DNA from: an uncultured Neomegalonema sp.
GTDB lineage: Bacteria; Pseudomonadota; Alphaproteobacteria; Rhodobacterales; Rhodobacteraceae
Length of the DNA stretch: 57,352 bases
Direction: 5' to 3'
Assembly (NCBI GenBank): GCA_937928005.1
Contig: CALFVD010000030.1
Location: forward strand, 1 to 57,352
This document shows positions 8,639 to 17,272 of this stretch, in pieces (within the stretch, counting starts at the first letter, position 1; every line of letters begins with the position of its first letter). Under the pieces are notes generated by a model. That model saw only the letters and a program-made list of their open reading frames with translations. It made no database searches and had not been told where the DNA came from. Both the position numbers and the translations under genes were made by a program.

Positions 8639-11600
8639 ATGCGCGTCCACCTCCCGTCCTTGCTGATTCTCCTTGTCGTCTTCGCGGTCCCTGCTTTGGC
8701 GGAGGAAAAGTCGAGCGATATCGTCATGTCCCTTACGTCCAGTGAGATTGCTGGGAGCGGAGAGGGAGGGCCATTCCCGCCCGGCGCATTGATTGAAACT
8801 GTGGTGGAGATGCGTAATCGAGGGGGTGATGCCCTCAATATGCGCCGCATCGTCATCCAGTCTTCCCCCTCCCTAATCTTGCTCGACCCGGCGCTCGATA
8901 CCCTCGACAATGATTTTGACGGTACGATTGATGACCGCGCCGAAGCTCTGCAACGCAAAGGCGACGACGGCGCAGCTTGGCGTCTGCTTGGCGATGGTAT
9001 TCGTATTGAACCGGGCGAGACTCTGCGCCGCATGATGCGCTTTCGGGTTCGCCGGGATGCGCTGGCGGGTACATCCGGTTTCTTTTCCCTCTCAACCGGC
9101 ACTACTCTCGCCGAAGGCCCGCGTAGCCGCCCACAACGATCACGCCGCGTTTTTCCTGTAGCTTTCATTCCGCCTCGGCCTAGCCTCGAATTGAGCGAAA
9201 CCGATGCATTGACTGTCGCCAGCAAACCGATTGTGACGGCCCGTATCGTGCTGCCAGGCGGCATCATTCCCGATACAACGCTGTCCTACGCCTTGCCTCC
9301 CGCCATGCAGGCCACAAAAATCCTGCGGATTGAAACCGGCCCTGCAATCACTTGTGCTGCTGAAGACACAATGATTACCGAAGGTGGGGCCACCGCTACG
9401 CTTGGCTCCTGTGAAAGCGATGGCGACCGACCCGAAGATGAGCGCAGGATCACTTTTGCCATCGAAACCGCCCTCACCGATGCCGACCCCCATGGTAGCG
9501 ATGCCACCATTGCTAAATGGCGCGATCTACGCGCTGGCCTGACAGTTCAGAGCGGGCCCACAACCCTCGCCGAAACTCATCTTTCCGCGCAGCTTACTGG
9601 CCCGTTGGTGCAAATAATAGCACTCTCCGATCCGGCCACCGGCCTGCGTCCGGGCGATACCTTGACTCGTGTTTTTACCCTTAAAAACCGAGGCGACCGC
9701 CCCCTCACCAATGCCCGCATTCGCCTGACCAATCCTGCAACATTCGATTGTGGCGATGTGGAATTCACGGGTGTCACCCCCGCCATCCCTTGCCGCCGCC
9801 CTGCCGCGCTACCGGCCTCTCTCGCACCGGGTGAGACGATCACCGCCACGATTAGTGCCACTTTGCGCCCTGATGCCTTGATTGAGGCTGATACCGCCCT
9901 CGCCATTGAATTGCGCAGTGACGAGATGGCGACGACCCTTTTCCCGGCTGCTCCCCTGAGCATGGCGACCCATACCAGCCCTAATCTGACCATTGCCGAG
10001 GCGCGTGATTGGATGACAGAGGGGCCAATCTCCAGCGCAACCATAGGCCAAACTGCTCGCCTGCGCATTCGCGGTACGCTGCCGCCGGGGCGGTATCCGG
10101 GTGATGTACGGCTGCTGTCGCGCATGGTTGATGCTCGCACAGGTGCCCCCGTCTCCCCTGCCGTGATCGAGGTTGGCGATGCCCATCTGTCGATCACTGG
10201 TCCCGATGATGAGATGGTTCTCGAAACCACGATCATCGACACGCGCCCGGATTCGATCTGGTCGCAATACGTCCTTCCTTTCGATCTGCGCGATGATGAG
10301 GTAACGGGCGCAAGCGCGCGGGAATTCACCGCTGAAATCGATGTAACATTGGCCGATGACCCAAGCTTGCGACGTGATCGCTTGCTCGAAATCACCGCCG
10401 AATCCACCGCGTTTGGAGACAGCACGGTGTCTAGCCCTGCTTGGGCCGAAGTCTTAATCACCGAGCCTGACCTTCGGCTCAAGCTCTTCTCCCTTGACGA
10501 TGACCGGGTAATTCAGCCGGGTGAACCACTCGCGGTCGTTCTATTGGCCTGCAATTATGGGGATAGCGCGGCCCACGGGACCAGTATGCGTCTCGATTTG
10601 CCTGAGCGCCTTGATATTGATGCGCTCGCCAATCGCGCCTTCAAAATCCCACTTGAAGTCGTACAAAACCGTGCTTTCAGCATTCTCTCCGATGATGCAA
10701 AACCAGAGGACCAGGCGCGGATAACGCTTGATCGGGACAAGTTTACTCTGACCCTCGATCAGAACACCGCGATGTTCGATGCGCGTGAATGTCTGGGCAT
10801 AGAAATGCGCGGCCCGCTTGTGACAGATCGTACGGGAAGCGCCACAAATATCGCCGTCGAGGCGCGTCTTGATGCGTATTTCAGCATCTCGAAACACAAT
10901 GCGGCACGCCGCTATCTGGGGGGCAGCAGCTCCATCTTGCGCTTTCGGGTGCCTGCCGTTCGTTTTGGTCCGTCCGATATGATTCGATTAGGTGACGCGC
11001 GTCGCCTCGACCATAATCTTGAGCTGGCCGTCCCTTCCTATCTTGGCCCGTTCCGTCTCTCTTTGTCACCCGAAAGCTCTACGGGATTGGACTGGGCATT
11101 ATTTGATCGTCAACCTTCCGGTAAGCTTACGCCATGGAATGAGGGAACTGACTACCCTGCGGGGGCGACAATTCCCCTTGCCATGCGTGCCGATGCCCCG
11201 CGCATTCTGCCGCTAGGTTGGGTGGATACCTCCACCTTGCGCGCTGTCATCCTCGCCGATGATGGGCGCAGTTTTGCCGCGACCCTGCGCCTCGTGATCC
11301 GGGGTGGAAGTGGCCCGACCAATGCCATCGAGACCAGCAAGCGCGTTGCGCTTGACCGTGATTGTGATGGTGAACTAGGCGACGAAATTGCACAAGATGC
11401 CGTCTTTGAGGCGGGTAAAGACGCTGCCCCCGGTGACTGTTTGATCGTGCGGATCGAATTTACGAATGTGGGCACAGGCGAGGTTGAGCGCATTGTGATC
11501 CGGGATGTTGTTTCCGCCCGCACCACGCTCCTGCCAGACTCGCCGAATGTGCGTATTGCGCCCGAACCGCTCGACCGCGTGCTGCCACCAGACTCGGAAC

Positions 11601-11701
11601 AAGGCACCCTCGAATGGGAATTCGAGGGTCTGTTCCGCCCCGGTGCCGTTGGTGAGGTCGAATACGGTTTGCGCCTTAACCCTTTGACCGGACAACAGTA
11701 A
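8639..11701 (+). CDS. Large exported protein with DUF11/CARDB-like beta repeats
   Basis: A 1020-residue protein with a signal peptide (about residues 1-21, ending AEE). The rest looks like a string of beta-sandwich modules. Repeated phrases such as LRPGDTLTRVFTLKNRG, LAPGETITATI and GDCLIVRIEFTNVG are typical of DUF11/CARDB-type domains that treat 'rights and wrongs' of extracellular linkers. Two Asp-rich stretches, DNDFDGTIDD near residue 100 and DRDCDGELGDE near 905, resemble calcium-binding motifs. No catalytic domain, membrane anchor or sorting signal is seen at the C-terminus. A surface or periplasmic structural role is inferred. The next gene starts at the base after its stop codon. Confidence 0.75.
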   Translation: MRVHLPSLLILLVVFAVPALAEEKSSDIVMSLTSSEIAGSGEGGPFPPGALIETVVEMRNRGGDALNMRRIVIQSSPSLILLDPALDTLDNDFDGTIDDRAEALQRKGDDGAAWRLLGDGIRIEPGETLRRMMRFRVRRDALAGTSGFFSLSTGTTLAEGPRSRPQRSRRVFPVAFIPPRPSLELSETDALTVASKPIVTARIVLPGGIIPDTTLSYALPPAMQATKILRIETGPAITCAAEDTMITEGGATATLGSCESDGDRPEDERRITFAIETALTDADPHGSDATIAKWRDLRAGLTVQSGPTTLAETHLSAQLTGPLVQIIALSDPATGLRPGDTLTRVFTLKNRGDRPLTNARIRLTNPATFDCGDVEFTGVTPAIPCRRPAALPASLAPGETITATISATLRPDALIEADTALAIELRSDEMATTLFPAAPLSMATHTSPNLTIAEARDWMTEGPISSATIGQTARLRIRGTLPPGRYPGDVRLLSRMVDARTGAPVSPAVIEVGDAHLSITGPDDEMVLETTIIDTRPDSIWSQYVLPFDLRDDEVTGASAREFTAEIDVTLADDPSLRRDRLLEITAESTAFGDSTVSSPAWAEVLITEPDLRLKLFSLDDDRVIQPGEPLAVVLLACNYGDSAAHGTSMRLDLPERLDIDALANRAFKIPLEVVQNRAFSILSDDAKPEDQARITLDRDKFTLTLDQNTAMFDARECLGIEMRGPLVTDRTGSATNIAVEARLDAYFSISKHNAARRYLGGSSSILRFRVPAVRFGPSDMIRLGDARRLDHNLELAVPSYLGPFRLSLSPESSTGLDWALFDRQPSGKLTPWNEGTDYPAGATIPLAMRADAPRILPLGWVDTSTLRAVILADDGRSFAATLRLVIRGGSGPTNAIETSKRVALDRDCDGELGDEIAQDAVFEAGKDAAPGDCLIVRIEFTNVGTGEVERIVIRDVVSARTTLLPDSPNVRIAPEPLDRVLPPDSEQGTLEWEFEGLFRPGAVGEVEYGLRLNPLTGQQ

Positions 11702-12895
11702 ATGACCCAAGAACCCTATCCGGTTGCACGCCTGCGACCCAATCGCGGCAAGGCTTATCTCGGCGGCCATCCGTGGGTCTATAAGGATGAACTGGTCCTC
11801 GACCGTCGCACAAGCAATCTCGTCCCCGGCACGCCCGTTGTGTTGGAGGATGCCAAGCGCGTGCCCGTGGGCGTTGTCGCGCTGAACCCGGCATCGGGTA
11901 TCGTCGCCCGTGAGTTGGATCGCGACTCGGCGGCGCGCATCGGGGGCGATTGGATTGCTGACTGCCTCTCCCGCGCCCTTGCCCTGCGCGACCGGCTTTA
12001 TCCCCGCCCTTTCTACCGCCTGACACATGGCGAGGGGGATGGCTTGCCCGGCCTCGTCATTGACCGAGCGGCAGGCGTGCTGGTCATCCAGCCTAACACG
12101 GCATGGGCCGAGGCCGTATTGCCTGATATCATCGCCGCGCTTGATACGTTGCTCTCGCCTGAAACCATTGTCGTCAATCGCGATTCAAGGGGTCGCATAC
12201 AGGAGGGGCTGGAGGGGGGACGCGAGGTTTTGCGTGGCTCCGTCGAGGGGCCGATCAAGATCGAAACCGGCGGCATGCCGCTCTATGCAGATATCGAGGA
12301 AGGCCAGAAAACCGGCGTTTACTTCGACCAATTCCCTAACCACGCCTATATTGCCGCTCTTGCATCTGACCGCCGCGTCCTCGATGTTTTTTCCCACACT
12401 GGCGGCTTTGCACTGGCCTGTCTGAGCGGCGGCGCATCACATGTCACGGCCATCGACAGCTCTGCCCGTGCTCTCGACCTTGCCACGAAAGCTGCGCAGG
12501 AGGCGGGCGTCGATGACCGGCTCGATAGCCGCCAGATCGATGCTTTCGACGGGATGCGGGCGCTGGCGAGCGACGGTGAAGCTTTCGATATCGTTATCTG
12601 CGATCCCCCCGCTTTCGCCCCGCGCAAAGATACGCTGGAGGCGGGCATTCGCGCCTATGAGCGCACCTCTCGGCTTGCCCTGCCACTGGTTGCGCCACAA
12701 GGTATTCTCGTCCTATGCTCGTGTTCACATGCCGTCACGCCCGATGCCTTGATGGGCAGCGCCCAGCGGATGTTCCACAAGGCGCGTCGCACCGCCCGGA
12801 TGATCCATTCTGGCCGCGCCGGACCCGATCACCCTGTTCATCCCGCCTTGGCCGAAAGCGGCTATCTCAAAGTCCTCGTCTTCGCAGTAGATTGA
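11702..12895 (+). CDS. RlmI-like class I rRNA methyltransferase
   Basis: A 397-residue SAM-dependent methyltransferase of the RlmI/RlmK-type family (23S rRNA cytosine-5 methylation in the best known members). An N-terminal PUA-like domain carries the motif GKAYLGGHPWVYKDEL. The EEGQKTGVYFDQF region is characteristic. The SAM site is seen as VLDVFSHTGGFALACLSGG near residue 225, and the catalytic region as CDPPAFAP near 302 with a following LCSCSH. Length is normal. The ATG directly follows the stop codon of the preceding exported protein gene, so the two are likely cotranscribed. The exact target base is inferred from the family. Confidence 0.9.
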   Translation: MTQEPYPVARLRPNRGKAYLGGHPWVYKDELVLDRRTSNLVPGTPVVLEDAKRVPVGVVALNPASGIVARELDRDSAARIGGDWIADCLSRALALRDRLYPRPFYRLTHGEGDGLPGLVIDRAAGVLVIQPNTAWAEAVLPDIIAALDTLLSPETIVVNRDSRGRIQEGLEGGREVLRGSVEGPIKIETGGMPLYADIEEGQKTGVYFDQFPNHAYIAALASDRRVLDVFSHTGGFALACLSGGASHVTAIDSSARALDLATKAAQEAGVDDRLDSRQIDAFDGMRALASDGEAFDIVICDPPAFAPRKDTLEAGIRAYERTSRLALPLVAPQGILVLCSCSHAVTPDALMGSAQRMFHKARRTARMIHSGRAGPDHPVHPALAESGYLKVLVFAVD

Positions 12896-12912
12896 TATTG
12901 AAGGGAACTTCC

Positions 12913-13524
12913 ATGTTTTATGAACCCAAAGACGGCCATGGCTTGCCGCATAACCCCTTCAAGGCCATCGTTGCGCCGCGCCCGATTGCATGGGTCAGCA
13001 GCATTAGCGGTGAGGGTGTCGCCAACCTTGCGCCCTACAGCTTTTTCAATGCCGTCAGCGATGTGCCGCCCATGCTGATGATTTCCTCCTCGCCGGTGCC
13101 TGACAGCCGGGGCAAAGACACCCTCGATAACATACTGACAACCAACGAATTCGTCGTTCATATCGTCCCCCATGCCATGCGCGATGCGATGAATGTGACC
13201 TCCGGTGATTATCCGCCAGACGATGATGAATTCCTCCGCGCGGGGCTGGAAAAGGCTCCTTGCAATCTCGTATCTCCGCCGCGTATCGCCGATGCCCCCG
13301 TCGCCATGGAATGTCGCCATCATGTGAATCTCGGCTTGCCGGGCGAGGGTGGAGTGCGCGGAAGCCATGTAATTTTCGGCGAGGTTGTCGGCATACATAT
13401 CGCCGATTCCGCCCTCAAAGACGGCCTGCTTGATGTCACCGCCTACAACCCTCTCGCACGCCTAGGGTACATGGATTATTCGACCGTGCGGGAAGTATTT
13501 TCATTAAACCGCCCGAAAGTCTGA
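12913..13524 (+). CDS. Flavin reductase family protein (DIM6/NTAB type)
   Basis: A 203-residue FMN-binding split-barrel protein. APRPIAWVSS near residue 22 and LAPYSFFNAVSDVPPML near residue 40 are typical of the flavin reductase-like domain, as is the HVIFGEVVGIHI strand near the C-terminus. Members bind FMN and reduce flavins or act as oxidoreductases; the substrate is unknown. The start is the ATG at 12913, preceded by AAGGGAACT. It lies 17 bp after the methyltransferase gene and probably shares its transcript. A hairpin follows at 13534. Confidence 0.88.
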   Translation: MFYEPKDGHGLPHNPFKAIVAPRPIAWVSSISGEGVANLAPYSFFNAVSDVPPMLMISSSPVPDSRGKDTLDNILTTNEFVVHIVPHAMRDAMNVTSGDYPPDDDEFLRAGLEKAPCNLVSPPRIADAPVAMECRHHVNLGLPGEGGVRGSHVIFGEVVGIHIADSALKDGLLDVTAYNPLARLGYMDYSTVREVFSLNRPKV

Positions 13525-13533
13525 GCGTTTTCA

Positions 13534-13554
13534 GCCAAGCCAGACCGGCTTGGC
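13534..13554. terminator. Hairpin after the flavin reductase gene (possible terminator)
   Basis: GCCAAGCC at 13534-13541 and GGCTTGGC at 13547-13554 pair perfectly over 8 bp with a 5-nt loop, ten bases after the stop codon. GTTTTC precedes and GGAAAATT follows, giving outer symmetry but no strong T-run on the plus strand. Similar in sequence to the hairpin at 884-904, so it may belong to a small repeat family rather than a simple terminator. Confidence 0.5.
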
Positions 13555-13568
13555 GTCGGAAAATTCGC

Positions 13569-13663
13569 TATAGCCATTTGCGATAAACCTGAGCCATATT
13601 TCACGCCAAGAGCCGCGCGAAATATGGCGCTTGATGATTCAGGATAATCGCAATTCGCTTTAA
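13569..13663 (+). repeat. Palindromic intergenic repeat, copy 2
   Basis: Same outer blocks as copy 1: TATAGCCATTTGCGATAAAC at the left and GATAATCGCAATTCGCTTTA at the right. The inner arms read GCCATATTTC and GAAATATGGC. Copy 1 has GCCATGTTTCG with CGAAACATGG, so both arms changed from GT/AC to AT/AT and pairing is kept. It lies between the flavin reductase gene and the end of the opposite-strand glutathione transferase gene. Confidence 0.85.
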
Positions 13664-13672
13664 AATCAGGGT

Positions 13673-14317
13673 CTAAGCGCCCGCCACCCTTAGCGGCTCG
13701 TAGGAAACCATCACATGTTCCGCATAGGCGGGTCGATTGGTCAATCGTGTGTAATACTCGTCTAGCGCGGGGGTATCGGGCTTCTCAAAGTCGAGCGTGT
13801 AGTAGCGGTATAGCTGTGCGCCCAGCGTAAAATCAGCAAGCGATATTATCTCCCCGGCCAGCCAGCCGAACTGCTCGATCTGCCGGTTGGCGATCGGCAT
13901 CAGGTGCGCACAGGCCATCACGCCCGATTGCACCAGCGCCGCATCCCGTGCGCTTGCGGGCGTGCGTACGAGTTGCCAAAAGACCTTATAGTTGAATTCT
14001 GGCCCAACGCTGGTCTTGGCCCATTCCATCCACATATCGCCCATGGCGCGGGCGGCGGGGGTTGCGGGCCATAATGCATCCTGTCCGTATTGCGCGGCCA
14101 GATAGCGCATAATCGCTTGGCTCTCGAATAATGTCAGGTCGCCATCTTGCATCACCGGGATCTTACCCATCGGGTTCATGGCCAGATAATCGGGCGTATC
14201 GGTGCCCCCGAACGCGCCGCCCACGTCCAACCGCTCGACATCCAGCCCCAATTCACTTGCCAGCCACATGACCGGCTGCACGTTACTCGACGTTGCCCGT
14301 CCGTGAATGCGGATCAT
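13673..14317 (-). CDS. Glutathione S-transferase family protein
   Basis: A 214-residue cytosolic GST. The N-terminal thioredoxin-like domain begins IRIHGRATSSNVQPVMW, with the usual Ser near residue 11 that activates glutathione. MNPMGKIPVMQDGDLTLFES near residue 47 is the glutathione-binding cis-Pro and Glu/Ser motif. The C-terminal helical domain contains SLADFTLGAQLYRY. The start is the ATG at 14317; a longer frame from 14347 is less likely. Substrate unknown. Confidence 0.9.
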   Translation of the reverse strand: MIRIHGRATSSNVQPVMWLASELGLDVERLDVGGAFGGTDTPDYLAMNPMGKIPVMQDGDLTLFESQAIMRYLAAQYGQDALWPATPAARAMGDMWMEWAKTSVGPEFNYKVFWQLVRTPASARDAALVQSGVMACAHLMPIANRQIEQFGWLAGEIISLADFTLGAQLYRYYTLDFEKPDTPALDEYYTRLTNRPAYAEHVMVSYEPLRVAGA

Positions 14318-14469
14318 GGCCTTGCTCCCCCAAGATAGTCCGTACACCGTCCGTGCCTGTCTCCTCCGTGCCTGTCAACCGCTTGCAAGGGGTATCTTGA
14401 TCTGAGTGCAGCCCAATAGGCTCTCTCCCGAATGGAAAGAGAGCGCAGAATTCAGAATCGAAAGCGGCT

Positions 14470-15123
14470 TTATGGAGGGGCTTTTGTATCGGGCACAGGC
14501 TCGTTCAACACCATCAATGCAAGCTGATGGCAATCACGGAGAATCTCATCCACAGGATGTTGCCAGTGTTTGCGATACCCCGGTGGCCTACCCGGGCGGA
14601 TCGCGCGGATCGGTCGTGGTTTCTTTGCCAATGCCCGTGCCAGCCGCCGCGCATGGTAACGCAAATTATCGAGCGCGGCCTGTAAGGATCGTAGCCGTTT
14701 ACATAGATGGGCTGCACTAACCGGATCATCGGGGTGAGGCTCATGCGCAGCGGGTGGCGTAATGCCGAACCCGTCAAAACCCCGGATATTCGGGCCAAAA
14801 CCGGGTATGTGCTTTTTCTTCGGATCGACATTTGGGCGCGGATCGAACAGCGGGAATGCGGGGATTTTCTCGTCCGACCCCTTCCGTATCGTTCCAACCG
14901 GCCCAGATCGAACTTTACGCTCAGGCACAACCAAGCCATGTGCCAGCATCGCAATCAGACGCCGGGTAGCGGATTCGGCGGGCCGTAGCAGCACGAGAAC
15001 CGAAAGATGCGTTTTCCGCAAAACCGTATCGACCGATAAGCCGCCGAGCATCGACAGGATCGTCGCCACGACCTGCAACAGCAGGGCGCGGTGGATACTG
15101 ACTGAAAGTTCCCGGTCGATCAT
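14470..15123 (-). CDS. Unknown protein, paralogue B
   Basis: A 217-residue protein of unknown function, paralogous to the gene at 1-579. Shared blocks in the same order are VLLRPAES, TRRLIA, FPLFDPR, GFGPNIRGFD, DDP, RPGRPPG, DCHQLALM and the terminal KAPP. The N-terminal ~60 residues are hydrophobic, with one or two possible membrane helices, then a basic linker and a helical Arg-rich half. The start is taken at the ATG at 15123 (MIDRELSV); an earlier ATG at 15165 would add 14 residues. An AT-rich stretch upstream (15140-15195) may hold the promoter. It is divergent from pheS. Confidence 0.75.
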   Translation of the reverse strand: MIDRELSVSIHRALLLQVVATILSMLGGLSVDTVLRKTHLSVLVLLRPAESATRRLIAMLAHGLVVPERKVRSGPVGTIRKGSDEKIPAFPLFDPRPNVDPKKKHIPGFGPNIRGFDGFGITPPAAHEPHPDDPVSAAHLCKRLRSLQAALDNLRYHARRLARALAKKPRPIRAIRPGRPPGYRKHWQHPVDEILRDCHQLALMVLNEPVPDTKAPP

Positions 15124-15301
15124 GGTGAGAATCCTTTGGTATGAACTGCATACAAAAGAGATCATAAAAAGAACATTGTCAAGGTTCTTGTTTTGAGTTA
15201 ACCATGATTCTCTGTTCGTGTGTTGCGTGGTGGCTCAGCCGCTTGACCCACGCGCTACCTGTGATACGCCCGCGCCGGACACTTAAGGAAGGAAACGACT
15301 C

Positions 15302-16378
15302 ATGGACGGCCTCGATACCCTGCGCGCAACGCATCTTGGCGCGATCCGTGACGCTGTGGACGAGGCTTCGCTTGAATCTGCGCGTCTTGCAGCGATTGGA
15401 AAAAAGGGCGAAGTGGCGCTGAAAATGCGCGAATTAGGTAAGATGACCCCTGACGAGCGCACGGTCGCTGGTCCCGCTCTCAATGCGTTGAAAACCGAGA
15501 TTACCTCCGCCGTCGCTGCCCGTAAAGAATCGTTGGGCGATGCCGTATTGGCCCAGCGTCTCGCCGCCGAATGGCTCGATGTGACGCTGCCGCCTCGCCC
15601 CCGTCTGCACGGTAGCTTGCATCCCGTCAGCCAAGTCACCGAGGAGGTTACGGCCATCTTCGCCGATATGGGGTTTGATGTGCGCGAGGGCGCGCAGATC
15701 GAGGATGACTGGCATAATTTCGACGCGCTTAATATCGTGCCGGAGCATCCATCGCGCGCCGAGATGGACACATTCTACATGGCTCCCCGCGAGGATGGTA
15801 CACGCCATGTCTTGCGCACACATACCTCGCCGGTTCAAATCAGGACGCTGGAGAAAGAGGGCGCGCCCGTTCGTTTCATCGCGCCGGGCCGTGTCTATCG
15901 CTCTGATTATGACCAGACCCACACCCCGATGTTTCATCAGGTCGAGGGTATGGCAATTGACCGTAATGTCACCATGGCCAATCTCAAATGGGTGCTCGAA
16001 GAATTCGTTCGCGCATTTTTCGAGGTCGATAATGTCGAACTGCGCTTCCGCGCCTCGCATTTTCCCTTCACTGAACCATCGGCGGAGGTCGATATCCGCT
16101 GTTCATGGGAGGGCGGTGTCCTCAAGGTCGGCGAGGGCGATGACTGGCTTGAAATTCTCGGCTCCGGCATGGTCCATCCCAAAGTATTGGCCAATTGCAA
16201 TATCGACTCGGATGAATGGCAGGGCTTCGCCTTTGGCGTCGGGATCGACCGCATCGCGATGCTCAAATACGGAATCCCAGACCTACGCGGCTTCTTTGAA
16301 TGCGATCTGCGTTGGCTGCGCCATTATGGTTTCAGCCCGCTTCAAGTACCGACCTTGCATGGCGGTATCGGGGGATAG
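15302..16378 (+). CDS. pheS: Phenylalanine-tRNA ligase alpha subunit
   Basis: A 358-residue class II aminoacyl-tRNA synthetase alpha chain that charges tRNA-Phe as an (alpha beta)2 enzyme. The N-terminal coiled coil is followed by the catalytic domain with [20 protein letters not shown] (motif 2 region), [16 protein letters not shown] and [10 protein letters not shown], and ends with motif 3 in [30 protein letters not shown] lies just before the ATG. Usually pheT follows; here a tiny acidic gene and an opposite-strand acetyltransferase follow instead, and no pheT lies in the window. Confidence 0.97.
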   Translation: MDGLDTLRATHLGAIRDAVDEASLESARLAAIGKKGEVALKMRELGKMTPDERTVAGPALNALKTEITSAVAARKESLGDAVLAQRLAAEWLDVTLPPRPRLHGSLHPVSQVTEEVTAIFADMGFDVREGAQIEDDWHNFDALNIVPEHPSRAEMDTFYMAPREDGTRHVLRTHTSPVQIRTLEKEGAPVRFIAPGRVYRSDYDQTHTPMFHQVEGMAIDRNVTMANLKWVLEEFVRAFFEVDNVELRFRASHFPFTEPSAEVDIRCSWEGGVLKVGEGDDWLEILGSGMVHPKVLANCNIDSDEWQGFAFGVGIDRIAMLKYGIPDLRGFFECDLRWLRHYGFSPLQVPTLHGGIGG

Positions 16379-16513
16379 GGTTCGCAAGGCACCGCGCTAA
16401 TAGTTCAAATTGTTTCGATATCTCTGTGCAATGTCCGTGGTTTGCACAGCAATTCTTTACGCCTTCCGTCCAATCTGTCCTCATCGAAAGAACGCTACAA
16501 AGGGACAGAAACC

Positions 16514-16645
16514 ATGGATTACGAGATGGAATTCGACACCGGCTTCGATGTGGACAGCATCATCGCCGACGTGGATGTGGACTTTGAGGATGACGCTTTG
16601 ACGTTGCCCGAAGACGACCAATTCGACGACGAAGACGATTACTGA
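16514..16645 (+). CDS. Very small acidic protein (43 aa)
   Basis: The protein begins MDYEMEFDTGFDVDSII and ends DDQFDDEDDY. About 20 of the 43 residues are Asp or Glu and there is no basic residue. A ribosome site, AAAGGGACAG, lies before the ATG at 16514. A strong hairpin follows three bases after the stop codon. I do not recognise a family. A clean ribosome site, a compact transcription-unit end and strong composition bias support it being a real gene. A nucleic-acid mimic or metal/basic-partner binder is one speculation. Confidence 0.6.
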   Translation: MDYEMEFDTGFDVDSIIADVDVDFEDDALTLPEDDQFDDEDDY

Positions 16646-16648
16646 GAG

Positions 16649-16682
16649 ATTGCGCAACCCCGCACAGAACGGGGTACGCAAT
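16649..16682. terminator. Strong two-part hairpin after the small acidic gene
   Basis: ATTGCG/CGCAAT form the outer 6 bp and ACCCCG/CGGGGT the inner 6 bp, with CACAGAA as loop and small internal bulges. It lies three bases after a stop codon. A short TTTT occurs six bases downstream. Likely a terminator. Confidence 0.6.
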
Positions 16683-16740
16683 GTCAGTTTTGGGCGGACT
16701 AAAATCCGGAGGCAGAAGCTCCGGTGTCCAAGCCCCTGAT

Positions 16741-17187
16741 CTATCGCTGGTATTTGATAAAAGGGGTCAGTACCGCAACGCGATCGTACAGCTTGCGCGC
16801 TTCCGCATTGAAATCCTGCGTCAGCCAATAAACACTTGGCGTTCCGCGTCGATCCGCCTCCGCATAGACCGCCTCGATCAGTGCCCGTCCCACGCCCCTG
16901 CCGCGCATTGCGGGGTCGGCGTAGAGGTCTTGCAGATAGATCACATCCTCAATTCGCCAGTTGTGGCGATGTTGGATGAAATGGACGAGACCCACGGGCC
17001 GCTCGTCAACCTCCGCTAACAAGCACCCCATTTCCCCAACACTCGGATCAGTCAGCCGCGCAAAGGTGGTCGCGTAGACCTCCTCGTCTACGGTTGTTTT
17101 GTAAAATGCCAGATAAGCACGCCATAGCGCAGCCCAGTCATCGTGGTCACTTTCACGTAAAGCGCGGATGAAAACGGCGTTACTCAT
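16741..17187 (-). CDS. GNAT-family N-acetyltransferase
   Basis: A 148-residue acetyltransferase. The N-terminal half contains LRESDHDDWAALWRAYLAFY. The acetyl-CoA binding motif A appears as IYLQDLYADPAMRGRGVGRA near residue 88. The C-terminal part has VYWLTQDFNAEARKLYDRV. The substrate cannot be told. The start is the ATG at 17187 (MSNAVFIRAL); a longer frame starts at 17301 but reads through the upstream spacer shared with the divergent cyclase gene. Confidence 0.88.
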   Translation of the reverse strand: MSNAVFIRALRESDHDDWAALWRAYLAFYKTTVDEEVYATTFARLTDPSVGEMGCLLAEVDERPVGLVHFIQHRHNWRIEDVIYLQDLYADPAMRGRGVGRALIEAVYAEADRRGTPSVYWLTQDFNAEARKLYDRVAVLTPFIKYQR

Positions 17188-17272
17188 CAAATTTTCCCTC
17201 ACTTCGGGTTGGATACGGAGCATCTTTGAGACATTATCGTACAGGTAACGAAATCCCAACAGGAGTCGTCCC

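Noticed and set aside
9577-10482. 301-codon minus-strand open frame inside the large exported protein gene
   Set aside because: Antisense to a protein with clear signal peptide and modules; its product is Ser/Arg-rich with no domain, typical of a GC-rich shadow frame.
15204-15300. Possible leader peptide or tRNA-like sequence before pheS
   Set aside because: The frame has no run of Phe codons as expected for pheST attenuation, and the GTGGCTCAG stretch cannot be folded into a tRNA.
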